Below, one piece after another: positions 6,835 through 6,896 of a DNA stretch of 6,896 bases (the stretch's first letter is position 1; each line of letters opens with the position of its first letter). The stretch is taken from assembly GCA_021780625.1 (NCBI GenBank), contig JAJXYI010000287.1, forward strand, positions 1 to 6,896. The letters run 5' to 3'. The DNA is from a bacterium. GTDB lineage: Bacteria > Verrucomicrobiota > Verrucomicrobiae > Opitutales > Opitutaceae. Under the pieces are notes generated by a model, which was not told the origin of the DNA, did no database searches, and saw only the letters and a list, made by a program, of their open reading frames with translations. The translations under genes were made by a program, and so were the position numbers.

Positions 6835-6896
6835 CGGAATCCTGTGCGGTCCGCGCCGCCGCCCCGTTGCGTCGTCCGCGGTGTTGTGTAGGTTAG
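6835..6896. other. Non-coding right edge downstream of mpl
   Basis: These 62 bases hold no clear intrinsic terminator for mpl. TTGCGT (6867-6872) and TAGGTT (6889-6894) are 16 bases apart and could be a promoter for a gene beyond the edge, resembling in layout the candidate upstream of mpl. The -10 match is only moderate, so this is tentative. Confidence 0.25.

Overview
This is a GC-rich bacterial chromosome segment with housekeeping and signalling genes. It holds five protein-coding genes: the 3' part of a methyl-accepting chemotaxis protein (MCP, +), primosomal helicase priA (+), an OmpR/PhoB-family response regulator (-), an unrecognised two-helix membrane protein (+), and the murein-recycling ligase mpl (+). 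No rRNA, tRNA, CRISPR array, insertion sequence or phage gene was seen. The presence of Mpl implies a diaminopimelate-containing, probably Gram-negative cell wall. The style of the MCP, PriA and regulator proteins, together with poor Shine-Dalgarno sites, reminds me of Verrucomicrobiota (Opitutales-like). That placement is an impression from recall, not a proof.

Layout. Positions 1-1034 are the MCP signalling domain, cut by the left edge and closed by a strong intrinsic terminator (1071-1096). priA (1140-3380) follows on the same strand as a separate unit. A 230-bp gap (3381-3610) separates priA from the convergent regulator (3611-4306, - strand); it holds a weak hairpin and a possible REP-like remnant. 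The regulator and the membrane protein (4443-5267) diverge from a 136-bp region containing a Pho-box-like 11-bp-period direct repeat, a long-spaced inverted repeat and a good -10 hexamer just before the membrane-protein start. mpl (5386-6834) follows after 118 bp. The last 62 bases are non-coding and may carry a promoter for a gene beyond the edge.

How the genes relate. The MCP, priA and mpl appear functionally independent: chemosensory signalling, replication restart and peptidoglycan recycling. The only plausible functional pair is the orphan response regulator and the divergent membrane protein. The latter has a HAMP-like entry after its second membrane helix but no kinase domain. No new multi-gene system is convincingly present; the regulator/membrane-protein pair and its shared control region are the best candidates for follow-up.
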